A stretch of DNA of 64,000 nt from Lindgomyces ingoldianus (GCF_010093535.1 NW_022985162.1:1-64000), one strand, 5' to 3'. Shown: positions 22,020 to 34,569, counted from the stretch's first letter. Translations and numbers: made by a program. The notes: a model not told the origin generated them from the sequence alone.

Positions 22020-23844
22020 ATGGACGTCGACGCTGTCTCATTCCCTTCGCACCTTCTAGGAATGCTAACTGCCATCTCCGAGGCTGACTTCGTCTCAATC
22101 GACTTTGAGCTTTCCGGAATAGCCACTAGGGTTCGAGGAGGGCCTCGTACCCGCTACCACAAACAGACTATCGAGGAACGTTACGCCGAAGTGAAGGCCA
22201 GCGCAGAAAAGTATCATATTCTCCAGGTGGGTATCACGTGCGCGAAGTTCGACTACATCAACGACAAGTATGTACTGCGACCATACAATGTTCACATCAG
22301 CCCACTCATTGACGAGCGGTTGGACATCGAGCGCGAATTTGCATTCCAGGGCGGAGCAGTCCAATTCCTGTTGAAGAATGGGTTCGATATCGCTGCCCCT
22401 TTCACCAGAGGAGTTCAGTATCTTTCCCGGGAGGAAGCAGAGCGAGCTAAGCAGATGACATACGACCGTCTCGACAAGAAGGTCCATGCTGAAGGCCTTC
22501 AACTTCAGCCAGAGGAAGTGGAATCCTTAGAGTTTGTCAGGAAGACAAGGGAGGCGATCATTGCTTGGAAAGACACGGACAGGTCATCCTTGGAGATTTC
22601 CTCGACCGTCGGTGCTCTAAAGCAGCCGCTCGTACCGGCCATCACAAACTTCGAGAAGCGTCTCGTTCATCAACTGGTTCGCGCCGAATTCCCCTCCCTC
22701 GTCACTATCAGCAGGCCAGGCTTCATCCGGATCATCCACTACGATGAAGTGCGCGAAGCGGACATGGTCCGAAAACAGAAGCAGTGGGTCAAGGAGAGGA
22801 TTGTCAAACAGAGCGGTTTCCGGTGGGTTGTGGAGGGACTTGCAAAAGGCGACCTCCACCAGTTCGACCCTTACTTCTTCGCGAAGAATGCAAGCGGCCT
22901 AGTCATTGCTGCAGATATCGACAACATACGGGAACGCTTCCGACGCGCTACTACACGTCTCAAGGATCATCAACCCGTTCTTGTGGGTCATAACATGTTC
23001 ACCGATCTAGTTAACTTTTATCACTGCTTCTTTGGTCCACTCCCAGATACACTACAGGAATTTCGAGAACTAGTTCACCAGCTTTTCCCCAAGATTGTGG
23101 ACACTAAGTACTTGGCAACATTTGGCTGCGGCGACATCAACCCGTCTGCTTCTCTCGAGGATGTTGCAAATGAACTGAAGGAACAGTCGCTTCCAAACAT
23201 TAGTAAGATCTAAACCCTGTGCAGAAACACATAATACTCATTAGGCGATAGCTATCCACGGCGACCATTCGAAATACACTGATAACGAAACACTTCACGA
23301 AGCGGGATACGACAGTCTATTAACAGCCACAATCATGCTCCGCTTATCCGCCAAATTGAACGCCAAAAATGCACCTCCACCGGCGTCGGGGCCCTCGATT
23401 GTTGCATCTTCCCCAGCCTCGACGACTACAATGCCTTCCTCATACGCAGCCAGAGTCATTTCCACAAAGAAGAAGAACAAGAACAAGAACAGGAAGAAGA
23501 AGAAGAAATCTGAACAAAACTCTGAACCCATCAACACCAAATTTGCATCCCACAACAAATTCGCCTTCCTATCTGAAGACCCTAAAGACACTTCATCTCC
23601 CCGCTCTGATGGCAACCCACGACTGTCAGAAAACACCGTCTTCATAGACGGCAACAAAGACTGGGAGAACGAACCCTTCATACAGGATACCACAGGTTGG
23701 GTCAATGTACCGCCCGTCGAGAGAAAGCCAATGGAGATGATGCCAGAGCTTAGTTCGAGTTCGGAGTTCTGGCAGACCTATGGGAATACGTTGAGGGTGT
23801 TTGGAACGCTGGAGTCGGTTATAAAGATTGCGGATTGGGAGTAG
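22020..23844 (+). CDS. Poly(A)-specific ribonuclease PARN (CAF1 family)
   Basis: Exons 22020-23202 and 23252-23844, joined by a 49-bp intron (GTAAGA donor, GATAG acceptor), encode 591 residues. It is a DEDD-type 3' exonuclease that removes poly(A). Motif I is SIDFELSG with D28 and E30, the same spacing from the start as in animal PARN. Motif II is GHNMFTDLVNFYHCFFG with D329. Motif III, restored only by splicing, is LHEAGYDS with H410 and D415. All four acidic ligands and the His are therefore present. An R3H-like insert region occupies about 150-250. The tail (about 420-591) has a Lys/Asn-rich run (KKKNKNKNRKKKKK), possibly a nuclear or nucleolar signal. A nearby acceptor at 23244 would break the frame before motif III, which is why 23251 was chosen. 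Confidence 0.85.
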
Positions 23845-26800
23845 GTTTCGGGGGGTTAAGTATTAGGGCATGTATGGCGTTAGTGTGAGATACAGTGTAG
23901 AGTTTGGATGCTTAGGTTGGAGGTTTGATATTGAGATTTGCAAGTGTACGTGTAGAATTTGCTTGTTGTGTGTATATTGCGTTTTCTCTCGCTTGTCATA
24001 TCCGTCGCAGATTTCTTATGTGCTGGAACCGGTATATGAGTTGAATTTCTGTTTTTAGGTTCGCCCTTTCCACTCATGTCTAATACCTAGTACCTAATGT
24101 TCCTAGAACACTAGAGCTCTCACATCGCTCTTTATGCGGAAACTCTAAATCCACCTTTCGCCAAAACCTTCACCGCCCCATCCATCACCCATAACAGGAC
24201 TCCGGCAACAACCCCACCTCTCTTCACTCAAGATCACGGACGCCATCGAACAGGCTTCTCTCTGTTATACACCATCCATCTCCACTGACTTGAAAATAGA
24301 CTGAGACTCGGGTCGTGCTCTGAATAAAAAACTTTGTAGCTATAATCTAATAGCTCTCCCAGCTCACCAAAAAGATAAAGGCTAACATCTATCAAGCACG
24401 GTGAGAGGAATTAGTTTCTAATCCTCCATCCCCAATAGACAGAGAAACAGCAAAGGTTGCTTGGTCACGGTCATGGAAAGTTGAATAAAATTGTTTCCTC
24501 CGCCGAATATAGCAGTTGAATAAATCTTCACTAAGAGAGGCCCATGGCTCCACTTATCCTACAGTCTGAAAAACAAATGAGGGAGGCACTATGGCGGTCC
24601 GATGTCGACACCGAAAATACAAACATAACGCACGTATGGTTGGAGTGTTTGTGCGCGTCTTAAAAATACTCTAAGATATATGGCTATGGCATGGCGGCTC
24701 ATGGATCGTCTGCCACTGCGGTTTACAAAAAAAGAACCAGTTACCCAACATGGCTGGGATTCCAGGTGCCAGAAAAGGTCTTCCACCGCATCGATGGGAA
24801 GACTCGTTCTACGCGTTTCAAAAATGGCTTTAAGATATGATATAGTTGTGCGGATGCGGTTTAACATGTCAAACACGACGCCGTCATGTACTCTGGCCTT
24901 GAGCCCTGAACATTCATTAATGTCGTCCTCTCGCAGACCGCCCGCCTAACCATGACTTCACGACCTCAGCGCGAATCTCCGCTCTCCACCCGAAAGGACC
25001 GAAAGACAAAGACGAAGCAAATTATGGTGCAAATAAAATAACTCGAGTCTCGTCGTACGTCTTCGGCACTCCACCTTGGAAATTTCAACTCGCCCGTCAC
25101 AGGACCAAAACCTCAACATTGCCCTTCATGGTGGTAGCGAAAAAACTTTCCTGGGGCGGTCCTTATGGTTGGGCTCTCATCCTCTGGCACTGGACTAAAA
25201 ACCACCTTACCATACATATATGTCTATACCCCAGCCCGGAATTACAACGCAATCCAAGTCAAGGCATGTCCATAATCTACGCATCACACCTTCAAAGGCC
25301 GCCTCTCTGTGTCCTCTGAAGAGATCAAAAGCGGTGTCGGATATGACAACTAAACTAGAACCAACAGGCGATAGGAGGAGTTGCAAATTTCCTCTTGTTT
25401 GCTAGTGCATTCTGATCGGACCTGATATGGAACAAGTCTGCTGGTTGTTTCCCATCGGGAGCTTTTAGATTACAGGTAGTGGAATATTGAACCCTTGCAG
25501 TTTCCCGAACCGAATCCTATCCAAGTTCTTTCTATTCCTTTAAACATATTATTCTCTCTAAACACTTCCTTTTTCTAAATCTTCCTAATTTACAACCCTT
25601 TATTCTTTCCAACTCTATCGCGCTTCTGTGCCCTTCCTTTTAACCCATCTTCTTTCTAGATAACACACTATCAGGGAGGTATTGATGGAGCACCAGTGGG
25701 CGGTGTTTGGTACTAGATCTTTCAATGCAGTACGTTTCCATAAATAGCGTTTTGTTTGCGAACGTTCTCATGGAGAGCAGGAAGAGGTGTCTCAACTGGT
25801 AGTTTTGAGTCTTCAAAATCATCTAAATTAAATCAAGATATGGCTTGCTGAGAGGACATATTTCCTTAGCAGACTAAGCAGCCATATCAAGCCAAGGTAT
25901 TGTCAGGGATAAACAGTGAGCAAACCAAATCTAGGTAGGACATATTGAGATATGGTATAGGAAACGAACGACGCATTGAGTAAGGGTGTTTCATGAGGAA
26001 AAGGCGACGTACAAAGCAAATAAGTCGAATAAGTAGAGGATGTGTATCAAGCCTAGACAGCCCCAAATATGAACCAGCAAGGATGTGGGGCATGAAACCC
26101 ATGAGTATACCAAGGCTAACGTATAAAGAGAGAAAGCCGCAAAGAAATAGACCCCCCTCTCGTCTCCAGCAAGATATCTAGCAGCACAATGGACAGGTTT
26201 GAGGCAGATTTGGTTGGAACTTGCATACCTCTAAGGCTCAGAGTACTTCCAGCCTGGAGTTTTAATAGGTGGAACTTGTTTGCAGACCACAGTACATAAT
26301 AGCAGGCTGTACGCAAGAAAATTAAACGTGCTAGACGCACGGCGCCGACTAAGCTTTTCAAAGGATGTGGGATGTGCACCACTTTACCTCCTTCCTACAG
26401 CGCTTTCCAACTTACGTGGAACATCAGAGCACTGGTAGAGAAGAGAAGTTTACATCCTATTGACTGTTTCTTCAATTCTGGCAGGGGATATAACGAACTA
26501 AACCCTCCACTCAATATTCTCCGTAGAGTTTGCATATGCTAAAAGTGCCACAGCTATCGGTTATCTACCATTTCTGTACCTGGAAGCATAGAGCAAGAGC
26601 AAGGGAATATGTTGACATAGACAGCATATAGCCTACGTTACTGGGGTCATATCTCCTCCACACAGCTGCTGGCAGTTGCTAGCTAAGGTGATGAGGCAGT
26701 TCGTCACATTATGGACGTCGGAGTCAACGAACCCACCGTCTTACCCACAATTTGCTCCTGCAGTTTCAGTTCCATCTGATCGCCGACGTGACTCGAAACG

Positions 26801-26922
26801 AGATACCCAGCGAAATGGTAGCACAAATAGAGGAAATCACGACAAATAGACAGCTCCTAAACTCGAGAAAGTCTGTACAACGCTACTCATGATACTAGAT
26901 TCTTTTCATCCTACATACGCAA
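23845..26922. other. 3-kb intergenic region, no gene recognised
   Basis: Short open frames only. An imperfect direct repeat of ~50 bp occurs at about 24655-24705 and 24815-24865 (GCGTCTTAAAAATACTCT against GCGTTTCAAAAATGGCTT), giving similar peptide text in one frame (LRVSKMALRYDI). This could be debris of a coding repeat. From 25500 to 26900 nothing is recognisable. No tRNA-like A/B box pair was seen. Confidence 0.35.
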
Positions 26923-28318
26923 TTACATAAACTCATCTGCACCCCCCTCCCATGCCGCAAAAACCCCCGTCGGAAACAAATCCGCCAGCCTTTGATACCC
27001 CTTAACATTTGGATGCAAATAGTCCCCAGAATCATACTCCTTCGCCAACTGACTCGGAATCTTCGGGTCCGCGAGCATTTTATCAAAATCCACCACCGCG
27101 TCAAAGACGCCGGATTCCTTGATGAACTTGTTGATTCTCTGGCGAGTATTTTCTCTTTCCGGTGCGCTGTACGGTTGGCCTGTGTAGTTGCTTGGCGCGG
27201 AGAAGGGCGTGATAGTTGCACTAAAAAGGGGAATACCGAATGCGTGGATGCGGGTGGAAATTAATTGGTAGGCCTGCGTGAGGGATTGGTAGACGGCTTC
27301 TTGGGCGGTGGGTGTGGCGTCGGCGGTACCGATGTCGTTGACGCCTTCGAAGATCATAGCGTATTTGACCCCAGGGTGAGCTAGGACATCTCGGTCGATC
27401 CGGCCCAATGCGTTTGGACCCAGGCCGTCGATTAAGACTCGGTTTCCGCCTGCGGCGAGATTCGCAACTCCGATGTGGTTGGTACCAGGACTCTCTTGTA
27501 GCCTTGCGAGAAGCAGGTCGGGCCAGCGGTTGTTTTTATTAGTGTCACTACCCCTTCCGTCTGTAATACTGTCTCCTACGATGAGAAGACTGCCGAAATG
27601 CGGCGGCACCCAAGCCTCGACACTCGATATAAAGTACCAATGCGCCACGCTTTGCGTACTCACATCCGTAATCGTGAATGAAGAGGCACTTACGGCGTTG
27701 CCTCGTTGGAAGAATGACGTGGTGCGACTTCCCGGATGTGACGTGATGCTATTCGTTGTTTGCCCAGTGGCGAGATAGATTGTCACTGTGAGAATACTTT
27801 GAGATTTTATAGCAAAGTTTAGAGGGTCCGTGACTGCGAGAGCGCCGTTTGGTATCGAGATTGAAGAACTGCCTGAGAATGTCACGGTCTGGAGTGTCTT
27901 TGGATCGATATGGTGGATTCCTGCAGTTTGATTTGCGGGTAAGGCCACTGTGACTGCCGTGATCGGTAGGCTCGTGACGCCAAAGGCATTGGAGATTTTC
28001 AATCTGATTTGCGATGCCCCAACTGACATATGCAGTGTCTGTCGAATAGTCGAGTTTACGAAAACGGCCCCGGTTTGATTCTAGTATCTAGTCAAAGATG
28101 AACAAGAAGAGTCGGAGGGAAGGACGTACGAAAGGCGCCGGAGGAAGGTTCGCAGGTTCCGTTAACTGCGGCATTGAAGCCCATGCATCGATCCAACGAC
28201 CATTCGGAGGGTTGGGTCGGGCTGCCTTCTTCGAGCTCACCTCCCCAATGACCGCTTTACTTAGGAGAAGAAACGCGACAAATCTAATGAGAAATGAGAA
28301 GAGGGTTGAAGAAGCCAT
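26923..28318 (-). CDS. Secreted SGNH/GDSL-type esterase
   Basis: Exons 28318-28130 and 28080-26923 (49-bp intron, GTACGT donor, TTGACTAG branch/acceptor region, phase 0) encode 448 residues. The N-terminus has a signal peptide (FSFLIRFVAFLLLSKAVIG). An Ig-like beta-rich region (about 45-215) precedes the hydrolase domain. SGNH blocks: GDSITDGRGS with Ser234, the Gly of NLAAGGN (275), GVND with Asn311, and DYLHPN with Asp416 and His419. The usual oxyanion and catalytic residues are all present. The family hydrolyses ester bonds, including acetyl groups on plant polysaccharides and lipids; the substrate cannot be told. An upstream ATG at 28342 would give MSIWVQVK before the signal peptide and is less likely. 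Confidence 0.85.
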
Positions 28319-29369
28319 CTTGACCTGTACCCAAATGCTCAATCAAACTTTGACAAAGATTGAAGCTGAAACTCGATCTCATCTCGATAGCGGAGACGGC
28401 CATTTTTAATACCTTCCGGAGCACGGAACCTAGATTACGGGCCTAGGGAAAATGAAAAGCTAAGTAGGTACACGAAACCAAATAAAGTAACGAGTTGTGG
28501 CGGTCTTTGCACTTCATCAGTGTATTGTTCCTGACATGAAGCCGCTGCGAGCGGGGATGTTTGGAGATTGACGGATAAATTGCACCGGGAACTCGGTCCT
28601 GGTTGGTGGTGCAGCTCATCAGTCCATAGACCAGGGATGAGCTTTCTACAATTTATCCATGCGCACAGTAAAGATGATGCGGTGATCCATGATGCGATGA
28701 ATATTTATCAAAGAACAGATGTGTCCAGGCTGAGATCCAAGTGAAGATGGCAGGCTGGATCATCAAGTCTGGTTTCCTTTTCAGAACTTGTAGGTCAGTG
28801 TTTCAGGAAGGTGCCGGATTAAAACAGACGTCGCGATGAGTTTGTAGTTGCGCATAACAAGTCACAGAAAGAAGTATCCTAGCAGCTCGAACGTGAAAAA
28901 GTTACTTGTATAATTGGTATTGCCGCATCCGCTTCCTCAGAGCCAAATGGAAAGAAGCGCCTTCTTATGCATTACCCCCAAATGCGAGCTCAAAGAATCG
29001 CCAGTACATAGAAGTGCGTCCACACTTTCTTAACGCCAGGCCGTTCTAGTGATGCCAATCCTTCATATGATATTCGAGATGTTCGAACCGAGTTATCGTG
29101 CCTGAACGGAGGGGGGAACGGGCCGAGTGAGACTGGAAGTGCCTCGAAGCCAGAGAGCACGAGCTGTCTCAAGTGAGACAAATGAACCTCGAGGAGCAGA
29201 CCAGCAGACCAGAAGACCAGGAGACCAGCGGACCAACAGCCCAACAGCCCAACAGCCCAACAGCCCAACCTTGTGGCAACATATCTTTTTCATGGACCGG
29301 CGTAACTCAGACCAAGGTAATCTTTGCGCTCCCCTTCATAATTCATCAATTCCTGACCCCTTCGTTGTC
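28319..29369. other. Intergenic, SGNH promoter to NC2-alpha 3' end
   Basis: No gene seen. An 8-bp-unit minisatellite at 29199-29270 lies about 100 bp past the NC2-alpha stop codon, probably in its 3' flank. The part next to 28318 is presumably the SGNH promoter; no TATA box is obvious. Confidence 0.4.
29199..29270. repeat. 8-bp minisatellite, 9 units
   Basis: Nine uninterrupted 8-bp units. The first four follow GACCAGNN, the fifth is GACCAACA, and the last four are GCCCAACA/GCCCAACC. This gradient suggests stepwise expansion from two variants. It is three bases out of phase with codons and not in a supported gene. Confidence 0.85.
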
Positions 29370-30111
29370 TCAATAGTCGTCGTCCTCCACCTTCTTTTTC
29401 TTCCGGCCAGCGGCCTTCTTCTTCTTGCCATCCATTTCCATAGCATCGCCCTCGTTCTTCTCTGCTACATTCGGCGCGTCAGGGACCTTGGACACGATCT
29501 CAGAGAGGAAATCGAATTGTTCGTCATTGGTAACGGCCTGCTTAAGATGCATAGCGGCGACGCGTTTTGACGCGCGGGCCTTGGCTTCGGCGGCAGCTTT
29601 GGTCACCAGGGAGATCATGAACAGCTCGAGGGCTTTGGCTGGAGGAAGTCAGCACCAATAGAGTAGTAAAGGGCAAGCGAGGACACTTACAAACAACAAC
29701 TGGAGTTACTTGTGCAACCTTGCCCACATCGTCGTCCGCCTGCATGATTCTCTTTATCCTCGCGACGGGAAACTTTGTCTTGACCTCAATATGCTCGGTT
29801 CCTGCTAGGACAGTGGCGCCCTCGCCTCCACCGGTTCCATTCCCCTCCTTCGCCCTCTTGCCTCTTGACTTTTCAGACGCGTCGGGAATGTAGTCCTCAT
29901 CCAGCAGGGTCCCCTCCTTCTTCACGCCTCGAGGCATGAATGCAGGCTTCGTCTGGAGCGTCGGGCTCGACGTCGGCGGCGAATAGGGTGTGGCGTGGGA
30001 AATAGAGCCTCTGTAGCCCTGGTGCTGGGGGTGGATGGGCTCAGGGTCGGCGGAGTGGTAGGTTGATAGATCGGGGGATTGCGGTGCCCAGGTTGCGTCG
30101 GGGCTCTCCAT
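29370..30111 (-). CDS. NC2-alpha / DRAP1 / Bur6 histone-fold corepressor
   Basis: Exons 30111-29691 and 29638-29370 (52-bp intron, GTAAGT donor, GCTGAC branch, phase 1), 229 residues. Residues about 108-190 form an H2A/NF-YC-type histone fold: [39 protein letters not shown] (Ser141 made across the splice), [20 protein letters not shown], then [16 protein letters not shown]. This is the signature of the alpha subunit of negative cofactor 2, which with NC2-beta binds TBP on DNA and blocks TFIIA/TFIIB. The N-terminal ~105 residues are Pro/Ser-rich and poorly conserved in type. The C-terminus has two Lys clusters ([13 protein letters not shown]), a likely nuclear signal. NF-YC/Hap5 is the close alternative, but the sequence after the fold favours NC2-alpha. 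Confidence 0.8.
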
Positions 30112-30847
30112 TGGCTGCAGCTGTAATTAAGGTAGGCGGGTTGGCGGCTGGTTGTGCTCGTGTCGCAGAGAGCGGTTATTGGGCTTCTAAGCGACCGCCG
30201 ACGACAGTGAAGGGAGTCCACAAAAAGCTTGGGCGGGCGCTGATCGGGCTAGCGTGGGTTATCGAAAGGACCGCCGATGGGGGGGGCCACAGAAATCTGA
30301 AGGCGGTGAGGTGGTGTGCGTCGGAGCTGGGTCGAATTCGAGGGGGCGCATGGCACAATTTATCAATGCGGGTCGCCTGTCTCTCAGCGCCAGGGGCAAA
30401 GGCCCCCGCCAAGCCACCAGCCGCACCTCAAAACATCCCGCTGCACTCGACAATCCACCCTCTCTCTCTGCGCCGCTATCAGTCACTGCGTTCCCTCCCC
30501 TCTCGGAGGCCCGCCGTGATGGTGCGCTGCAGCGTTGGGTGATGATAGAGCTGACCCGGAGAGCGCGCGGTGTTGAGCAGCATCATCGCGCCGCCTGCTC
30601 AGGACACTGTGGCCTGTCATTCCATGACGAAGCCCGCCCGCCTGGACAGGCCGGTTGTGGTTCCATCATTGGCATCGACGCAGTGAGGCTGAACAGGCGT
30701 CGCTGAGGGTGAATTACTTGATCTAATCTGACAACGCTGCCTGCGCTACCCAATCCTCTGCCTCTGCTCGGGGCTAAATGCAGCTTTCCAACCTTTCCTG
30801 CGCCGCCCTGCAAGGCTGCAATGCCTATCTTACAGCAGCCTGATATA
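30112..30847. other. G+C-rich intergenic region
   Basis: The 3' side of tafazzin and the upstream region of NC2-alpha. Open frames are numerous on both strands because the sequence is G+C-rich and stop-poor, but none has motifs. I treat them all as chance frames. Confidence 0.4.
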
Positions 30848-32119
30848 TCAGGTCTCTTTCACCATACTCCCATCGGCCTTCCTACCCTCTCCCCTATTTC
30901 CTTCCATCGCATACGTCTCCGCGAGGCCGACCTTGGGGTCCTCGTCTGGGAGGCCGCGCGTCCGTCTGACGGCGAGGACCGCCGCTCTGATCCGCATGGT
31001 GCACTCCTTCCGGATCTTGACAGCTTCGTCTGAGTACCTAAGCGCATCGTTCAGCACGCCGACTTCTAGGCTTCCCCGCGCTTCCGCCTTTGCGCGCATC
31101 CGTTTCCACCTGGCGCGCAAATCGCCAAACACCTTCTCACTGTCTAGCTTCTCGCCAAACGTTATGCTGACGTTCTTAAACGGCCGGGGTATAAATCGCG
31201 GGAACGTGCGCGTCTCGTGCATGATCTCTTCTGGCCCCTCGATCCACATGGGAACGATATCGGGGCACGGATCACTCTCCAAGATTAGCCTAGAAACACC
31301 CCACTTGAAATAGCGCATTGTCCTGTCTTCTTTCTGGTGCACCTTGCCTTCAGGAAATATGTGTATCCAGCTATGACGACGATTGAGGTAGGCCGCTGGC
31401 GCAGGAAACGTGTCGCGACCGTTGGTCGAGTAGGTGAGTTGACCGGAGCTGAATGGGTCGGAGCAGTCAGGGCGAGGGTTGTCCAGCCTCGCTGGACGAT
31501 CGTTCGGGTGAACGAAGGGGCCGCGTGAGAGGAGGCGAATGGCTTGAGTGATGGTGGGTTGGAACAGGCCACCGAACTCGGAATGGGCGCTGCGATGCGT
31601 GGGGAGGACCTGGCCAAGAGAAAAGAAGGTTGAGAGTGCTCTATAACCAGTCAGGCTAGAGCATCGCGCAAAAAACACGCAGCTGTACCTGTTCTGAAAA
31701 CACAGATCGTAGCTTCCCAAGCCCCAGCGCATGTTGTCCGGATTGCCCAAATATCGCAGGGGAAGCACGCCCCAAACCAGAGGATCATCCATCCTGCAAT
31801 TGCAGTGCGTCAAGGCAGATATTCAATGTCAACGAGGCAGGAGACAAACATACACAGACACATGATTCGAGACTATATGAGTATGTTAGATAGGTATTAT
31901 GCATATTCAATCACACTTGCCTGTAATCAATCCTCGGCGCCTTCCCTCAACATTTTCCCGTTCATCGAGAAGCTCGAGGAATTCGCGCATGCCGTAGACT
32001 TCGGTGTTGCTCAATCCGAACAAGAACCCGCGACATAAGACGCCGACAGCGCCCATGGTAAAGATCGACGCCGCCCTCCATTGTCGGCTTGGAGTGGGCG
32101 GCTGCTCGTCGGGTCGCAT
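30848..32119 (-). CDS. TAZ1: Tafazzin, cardiolipin-remodelling acyltransferase
   Basis: Four exons: 32119-31921, 31872-31854 (19 nt), 31793-31689 and 31640-30848, giving 371 residues. The protein transacylates monolysocardiolipin in mitochondrial membranes. Exon 1 has SNTEVYGMREFLELLDERENV. Splicing through the 19-nt exon creates VSNHVSVMDDPLVWG, the NHx4D acyltransferase motif (His70, Asp75); no other join keeps the frame. RWGLGSYDLCFQN and ALSTFFSLGQVLPTHR flank the third intron. IFPEGKVHQ (203-211) is the second family motif. Intron 1 starts with GC (ACAG/GCAAGT) instead of GT; introns 2 and 3 are GT-AG. The start at 32119 gives a short basic N-terminus; an upstream in-frame ATG at 32227 is possible. 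It is divergent from NOSIP, 239 bp apart. Confidence 0.9.
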
Positions 32120-32358
32120 TGAGAGGTGTGTGTAGGACGGAAGGAACGAACTGAGCAAGGCGAAAACGTCACTGCAGGCTCTGAGGAAGCTTGCGCCACG
32201 CACCAGCCACTTTCGGCGGGCCTGCATAGATCCCCGTCGAATCTCCGACCATACTTCACTACGACTTCCTCGCGCTTGGAGAATGTGGTTGCCGCAGTTG
32301 GAAACAAGCGGTCGCTCTTTCTAACCTGTCCACCATTCCTTCCTAGCTCTCAACCACC
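32120..32358. promoter_or_regulatory. Shared promoter, tafazzin and NOSIP
   Basis: 239 bp between two divergent start codons, with no obvious TATA box. If tafazzin starts at the upstream ATG (32227) the gap shrinks to 131 bp. Confidence 0.45.
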
Positions 32359-33506
32359 ATGTCGCACAGCAAGCGCAACACCTCTCTAGCATGTAAGGCT
32401 TCCGCTGCGCTCTCTGAATCACCATGTCTGATGAGAGCCCAGTTTTTACCTCCTACGAGCGCGCCTCGCTCAAGAACTCATGGGGCACTCAATCCACCCG
32501 CCTCACCCGAGACTCCTTTCTCCCTTTTGGCTCCTGCCAACTATGTCTCCTCCCTGCCGATGACCCCGTCTGCTGTCCTTCCGGTGACCTCTTCTGCCGA
32601 GAATGCGCCATGACCAATCTCCTCGCGCAACGGAAGGAAATCAAACGGCTAGAAAAGTTGGAAGAACGGAGGAAAGAGGATGAGGAAGACCAAAATGCAC
32701 GGGAAGATGACGAGGCGAGACAGCGGGCCGTGGAAGAGTTTGAGGCTGTCCAGATGGGATTGGAAGCAAAGATTGGCGCCGGAGGCAAGCTTGTTGGGCG
32801 AGGAGGAGGGAAAGTGGTTGTGGAGAGTGAGTATGAGACTAGGCCGGGCGATAGTGAAGGCAAGAAGCGGAAATTTGAGATCGATGAGGAGGAGCTCATG
32901 CGGATCGCGAACGAGGAGCGGAGCCGGGCGAAACTAGCGCTAACTGAAGAGAAGAAGGCGGCGAAGGGGCATCTTCCGAGCTTCTGGGTGCCGAGCGAGA
33001 CTCCGGACTCGAACTACAAAGTTGCAGAAACTGCGAAGCGGAACCCGACGTGTCCGTCAAGCGACCCGGAGAAACCACATGCGCTATCTCTCAAGGCTCT
33101 TACGGGTGTCAATTTCACGGAAGAGAAATCCACGGAAACGGGGAAACAAGTGCGGACATGTCCGAGCTGTCGAAAAGCTCTTTCGAACGCAACCAAAGCC
33201 ATGGTTGCGATACCCTGCGGACACGTCCTCTGCAAGCCTTGTGTAGAGAAATTCATGAAGCCAGAGCATCGGCATCACCGAGACGCACATGATAACGCTC
33301 CCGAACCGGACACAGTCCATTGCTATGTCTGCGACGTTAATCTCACTATAATGCCTGGGAAGAAGGAGAAGGAAAGCAAGAAGCACAAAAAAGACAAGGA
33401 AAGGGGTCCAAAGCCCGGCCTCGTCGAGATTCGAAGCGAAGGTACAGGATTTGCGGGCGGAGGCAAGAATATGGTGAAGAAGGAGGGTGTGGCATTCCAA
33501 GTTTGA
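32359..33506 (+). CDS. NOSIP-type RING/U-box protein
   Basis: Exon 1 (32359-32392) is 34 nt; a 50-bp intron (GTAAGG, CTGAT branch, CCCAG) joins it to 32443-33506, 365 residues. The join gives [17 protein letters not shown], matching the conserved N-terminus of NOSIP (short basic start, then Tyr-Glu, then [12 protein letters not shown]). A split U-box follows: [20 protein letters not shown] with CREC (about 46-70). After a Lys/Glu coiled coil and linker, a C-terminal RING-like block has [19 protein letters not shown] and HCYVCDVNL (about 240-315). NOSIP proteins are E3 ubiquitin ligases and are found in spliceosome preparations. The tail is Lys-rich. The later in-frame ATG at 32424 lies inside the intron and is not used. 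Confidence 0.85.
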
Positions 33507-34534
33507 CAAGGCTTGATCCGAAATGTATATGTCTGTTTCTAAGGCCTTGCCCTAGTTGGCTCAAACAAAGATACCCAATAAGAAACATATTCATCGCATG
33601 CTAGAATCATTGATAATGATCACCAGCGCTCACAATATTCCACGTCTCCGACAGGCCTTATCCACGGAACAAAAACTTCCCCTCTCATTCCCCAGCTACT
33701 TTACCGACATTGCTAGCAAAGCCCGTCCTGCCAAAAATATGGAATTTGAAGTGAGAATATTGCATAAACTTGTCACCTTCATTCCTTTTAAATTTGTGAG
33801 AAGCAACGCTGGTAGAGAAAACTTGTCGCAAACTCTCACCCAACTTTTTATCCCTATCTCCTCTATTCATCTTTCACAAGCATGTCTGTCCCCACTTTAG
33901 AATGTGGCTAATACCTGATAAGCCCCGGATATCTAGACATAAAAACTCCTCGCTTTGATCACTTTCTCTACTTCACTCCTTACCTGTCACTTTTCCTTAA
34001 TAATAAAAAACCGGGTACCAAACTGGATGGAGCCAGAACTCGCGTCTTGAAAAGTCTTACAAATTGAAATTTATTTCCAATATCCCTACTCAATACCCCA
34101 CTGTCTTAACTAAAATAGGCTGCAGCAATCACTTCATAAAATCCGAATCCTGGATCTCCCCTATTAAAAGCTGTACCACTTCATGGCCATAGTCTAGCAG
34201 AGAAGATGTACTCTGTTACTACTAGTATGAGCCCTGTCTTAAGAGGGTGGAATTATGATTGTGGGCATTTCCATTAAGCTTCAATTGTAAGGACGGGACA
34301 CTGTACTACTCCACCAATACAACCAAAAAGGTGCGAATAATCAACGAACAGTTGATTCTGCGTACAAAACAATATATATACCCGACGTGCGTAAGGGCCA
34401 TCTCGGCCTAACATCAATACTAACTACTGCGGCTTTATCTCCTCATCACTTAAAGATCGGGGTAGAAAAGATAATTCAAAGCCGAACGAACGAAATGTTG
34501 TCTTAGTGGCCAGGAGATAGTATTATGGTTCCTC
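33507..34534. other. A+T-rich intergenic stretch
   Basis: No gene. From about 33900 to 34460 it is A+T-rich, with short homopolymer runs. It marks the change from the housekeeping block to the accessory NLR region. Confidence 0.4.
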
Positions 34535-34569
34535 GCGAAATCGGCTTCCGTCTAAGCGCAGCAGAAAAC
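34535..34569 (-). repeat. Left arm of an inverted 35-bp repeat pair
   Basis: The reverse complement (GTTTTCTGCTGCGCTTAG then CGGAAGCCGATTTCGC, with one intervening base) matches 38432-38466 at 32 of 35 positions. The two copies lie in opposite orientation on either side of the NLR gene. Confidence 0.7.

Noticed and set aside
30063..30813. Several overlapping open frames in the G+C-rich gap
   Set aside because: No motifs, all six frames are open by composition, and both flanking genes are already complete.
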